Virus record (IMG/VR): IMGVR_UViG_3300027917_002310 | Location: 1 to 20,868 of that record | Source: a virus | DNA length: 20,868 nucleotides | Direction: 5' to 3' (one strand) | In this document: positions 20,463-20,868 of the stretch, piece by piece | Numbering within the stretch: position 1 is the first letter of the stretch | Layout of the letters: each line of letters opens with the position of its first letter | Translations under genes and position numbers: made by a program | Notes under the pieces: model-generated | What the model was told of the DNA's origin: nothing | The model's input: only the letters and a program-made list of their open reading frames with translations | Database searches by the model: none

Positions 20463-20687
20463 GGGAAGTGGTCGAAAAGGTGGGAAGTGGGAAGTGGGAA
20501 CCGGCTACCCTACATAAGGGGTAGTTCCCAAAATTATGTTCCCATGTCGTAGGTCGTAGAGAACGGAACGACTTACGGGGTGGGAAGTACGTTTCTGAAG
20601 AGTTCCCGTTCCCGGCCCTTCAGGCTGCCGGGAGAACGGGGGAATGGGCTTTTCCCTGGGAAAACGGCACTTTCGCTTTTGGGAAGT
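20463..20687. repeat. GGGAAGT / GTTCCC short repeat cluster
   Basis: GGGAAGT occurs at 20463, 20482, 20489, 20582 and 20681, with a variant GGGAACC at 20496. The inverse-oriented GTTCCC occurs at 20524, 20538, 20602 and 20608, the last two in tandem. That is ten sites in about 225 bp, in both orientations, in a gene-free stretch. Such density is unlike the rest of the window and suggests binding sites for a phage protein. Confidence 0.7.
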
Positions 20688-20834
20688 ATGGGGCCCAACG
20701 ACTTAGGGGGAAAAAGCGAAAGTCAGTCTCGTCGGGTCCGGTGGTAGAGACAGAAGCCCCGCACGGGTTGGGTAGAGCGTGCTGGGGAGAGTGGGTTCCG
20801 GTTCCGGCGCAGTTCTCCAACCCCCTCGGAACCT

Positions 20835-20854
20835 ATATTCGTGGAGGCGAATAT
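20835..20854. promoter_or_regulatory. AT-rich inverted repeat at right edge
   Basis: ATATTCG-TGGAGG-CGAATAT is a perfect 7-bp inverted repeat with a six-base spacer, AT-rich in a GC-rich region. It could be an operator. On the plus strand the spacer holds GGAGG, six bases before a TTG codon and 18 before an ATG at the window end, so a rightward gene may begin here. This cannot be judged without sequence to the right. Confidence 0.4.
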
Positions 20855-20868
20855 TGTCTTTCAGAATG

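Larger units (their letters stand above)
20433..20868. other. Non-coding leader upstream of terminase
   Basis: Both strands lack a convincing gene over 436 bases. It contains GGGAAGT / GTTCCC motif repeats, the 7-bp palindrome TTTTCCC-T-GGGAAAA (20650-20664), an inverted repeat CTACCC...GGGTAG (20505-20524) and the edge hairpin at 20835-20854. A CATAAT -10-like hexamer is present on the coding strand without a clear -35. A late promoter, a packaging (cos/pac) site or a regulator-binding region are the candidates. Confidence 0.55.

Noticed and set aside
20620-20820. A 66-codon minus-strand frame in the terminase leader
   Set aside because: TTG start, no ribosome-binding site, no motif, and it covers the repeat-rich stretch; most likely non-coding.

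Overview
The window is a late (virion assembly, fibre and lysis) region of a tailed double-stranded DNA bacteriophage. All of it is coded on the minus strand and transcribed from right to left. I see no integrase, repressor, replication gene, tRNA, CRISPR array, insertion sequence or bacterial housekeeping gene, so nothing says whether it is a free phage or a prophage. Codons are GC-rich with mostly G or C in third position. Together with Sec signal peptides, a probable lipoprotein and a zinc M15 endolysin, this suggests a high-GC bacterial host, probably Gram-negative (inference).

Layout in transcription order. (1) 20868-20433: non-coding leader with repeated GGGAAGT / GTTCCC motifs and hairpins. 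(2) Packaging and portal: terminase large subunit (20432-18819), a 38-aa basic peptide, a 106-aa coiled-coil protein, and a very long portal (18324-15571) with a CxxC...CxxC insert. (3) A tightly overlapping cluster of small proteins (15561-14525), two of them zinc-ribbon-like. (4) Head assembly: scaffold-like acidic/coiled-coil protein (14482-13349), major capsid protein (13327-12026), then three probable virion proteins (11956-9587) and a neck/adaptor protein (9581-8889). (5) Five consecutive genes (8878-2443), including a repetitive fibre and a triple LamG-like protein, each of which begins with a classical Sec signal peptide whose predicted cut leaves glutamine at +1. (6) Lysis-type block: a DUF5658-like membrane protein, a holin- or spanin-like membrane/coiled-coil protein, an M15 peptidase with an added hydrophobic C-terminus, a small ORF, an unknown Arg/Gly-rich protein, and a putative lipoprotein with a Pro-Ser repeat that runs off the left edge.

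Genes are packed with ATGA, GTGA, TGATG and TAATG overlaps, so most of the region probably works as one late operon with translational coupling. The terminase and portal fill the capsid built by the scaffold and major capsid protein, and the 9581-8889 protein probably closes the portal. The fibre and LamG proteins probably bind host glycans, and the final block opens the cell. No tape measure, major tail protein, sheath, tail nozzle or ejection protein is recognisable, so a short-tailed virion with those genes elsewhere is the simplest guess. The most unusual feature is the five-gene run of predicted secreted proteins where tail-fibre genes are expected.
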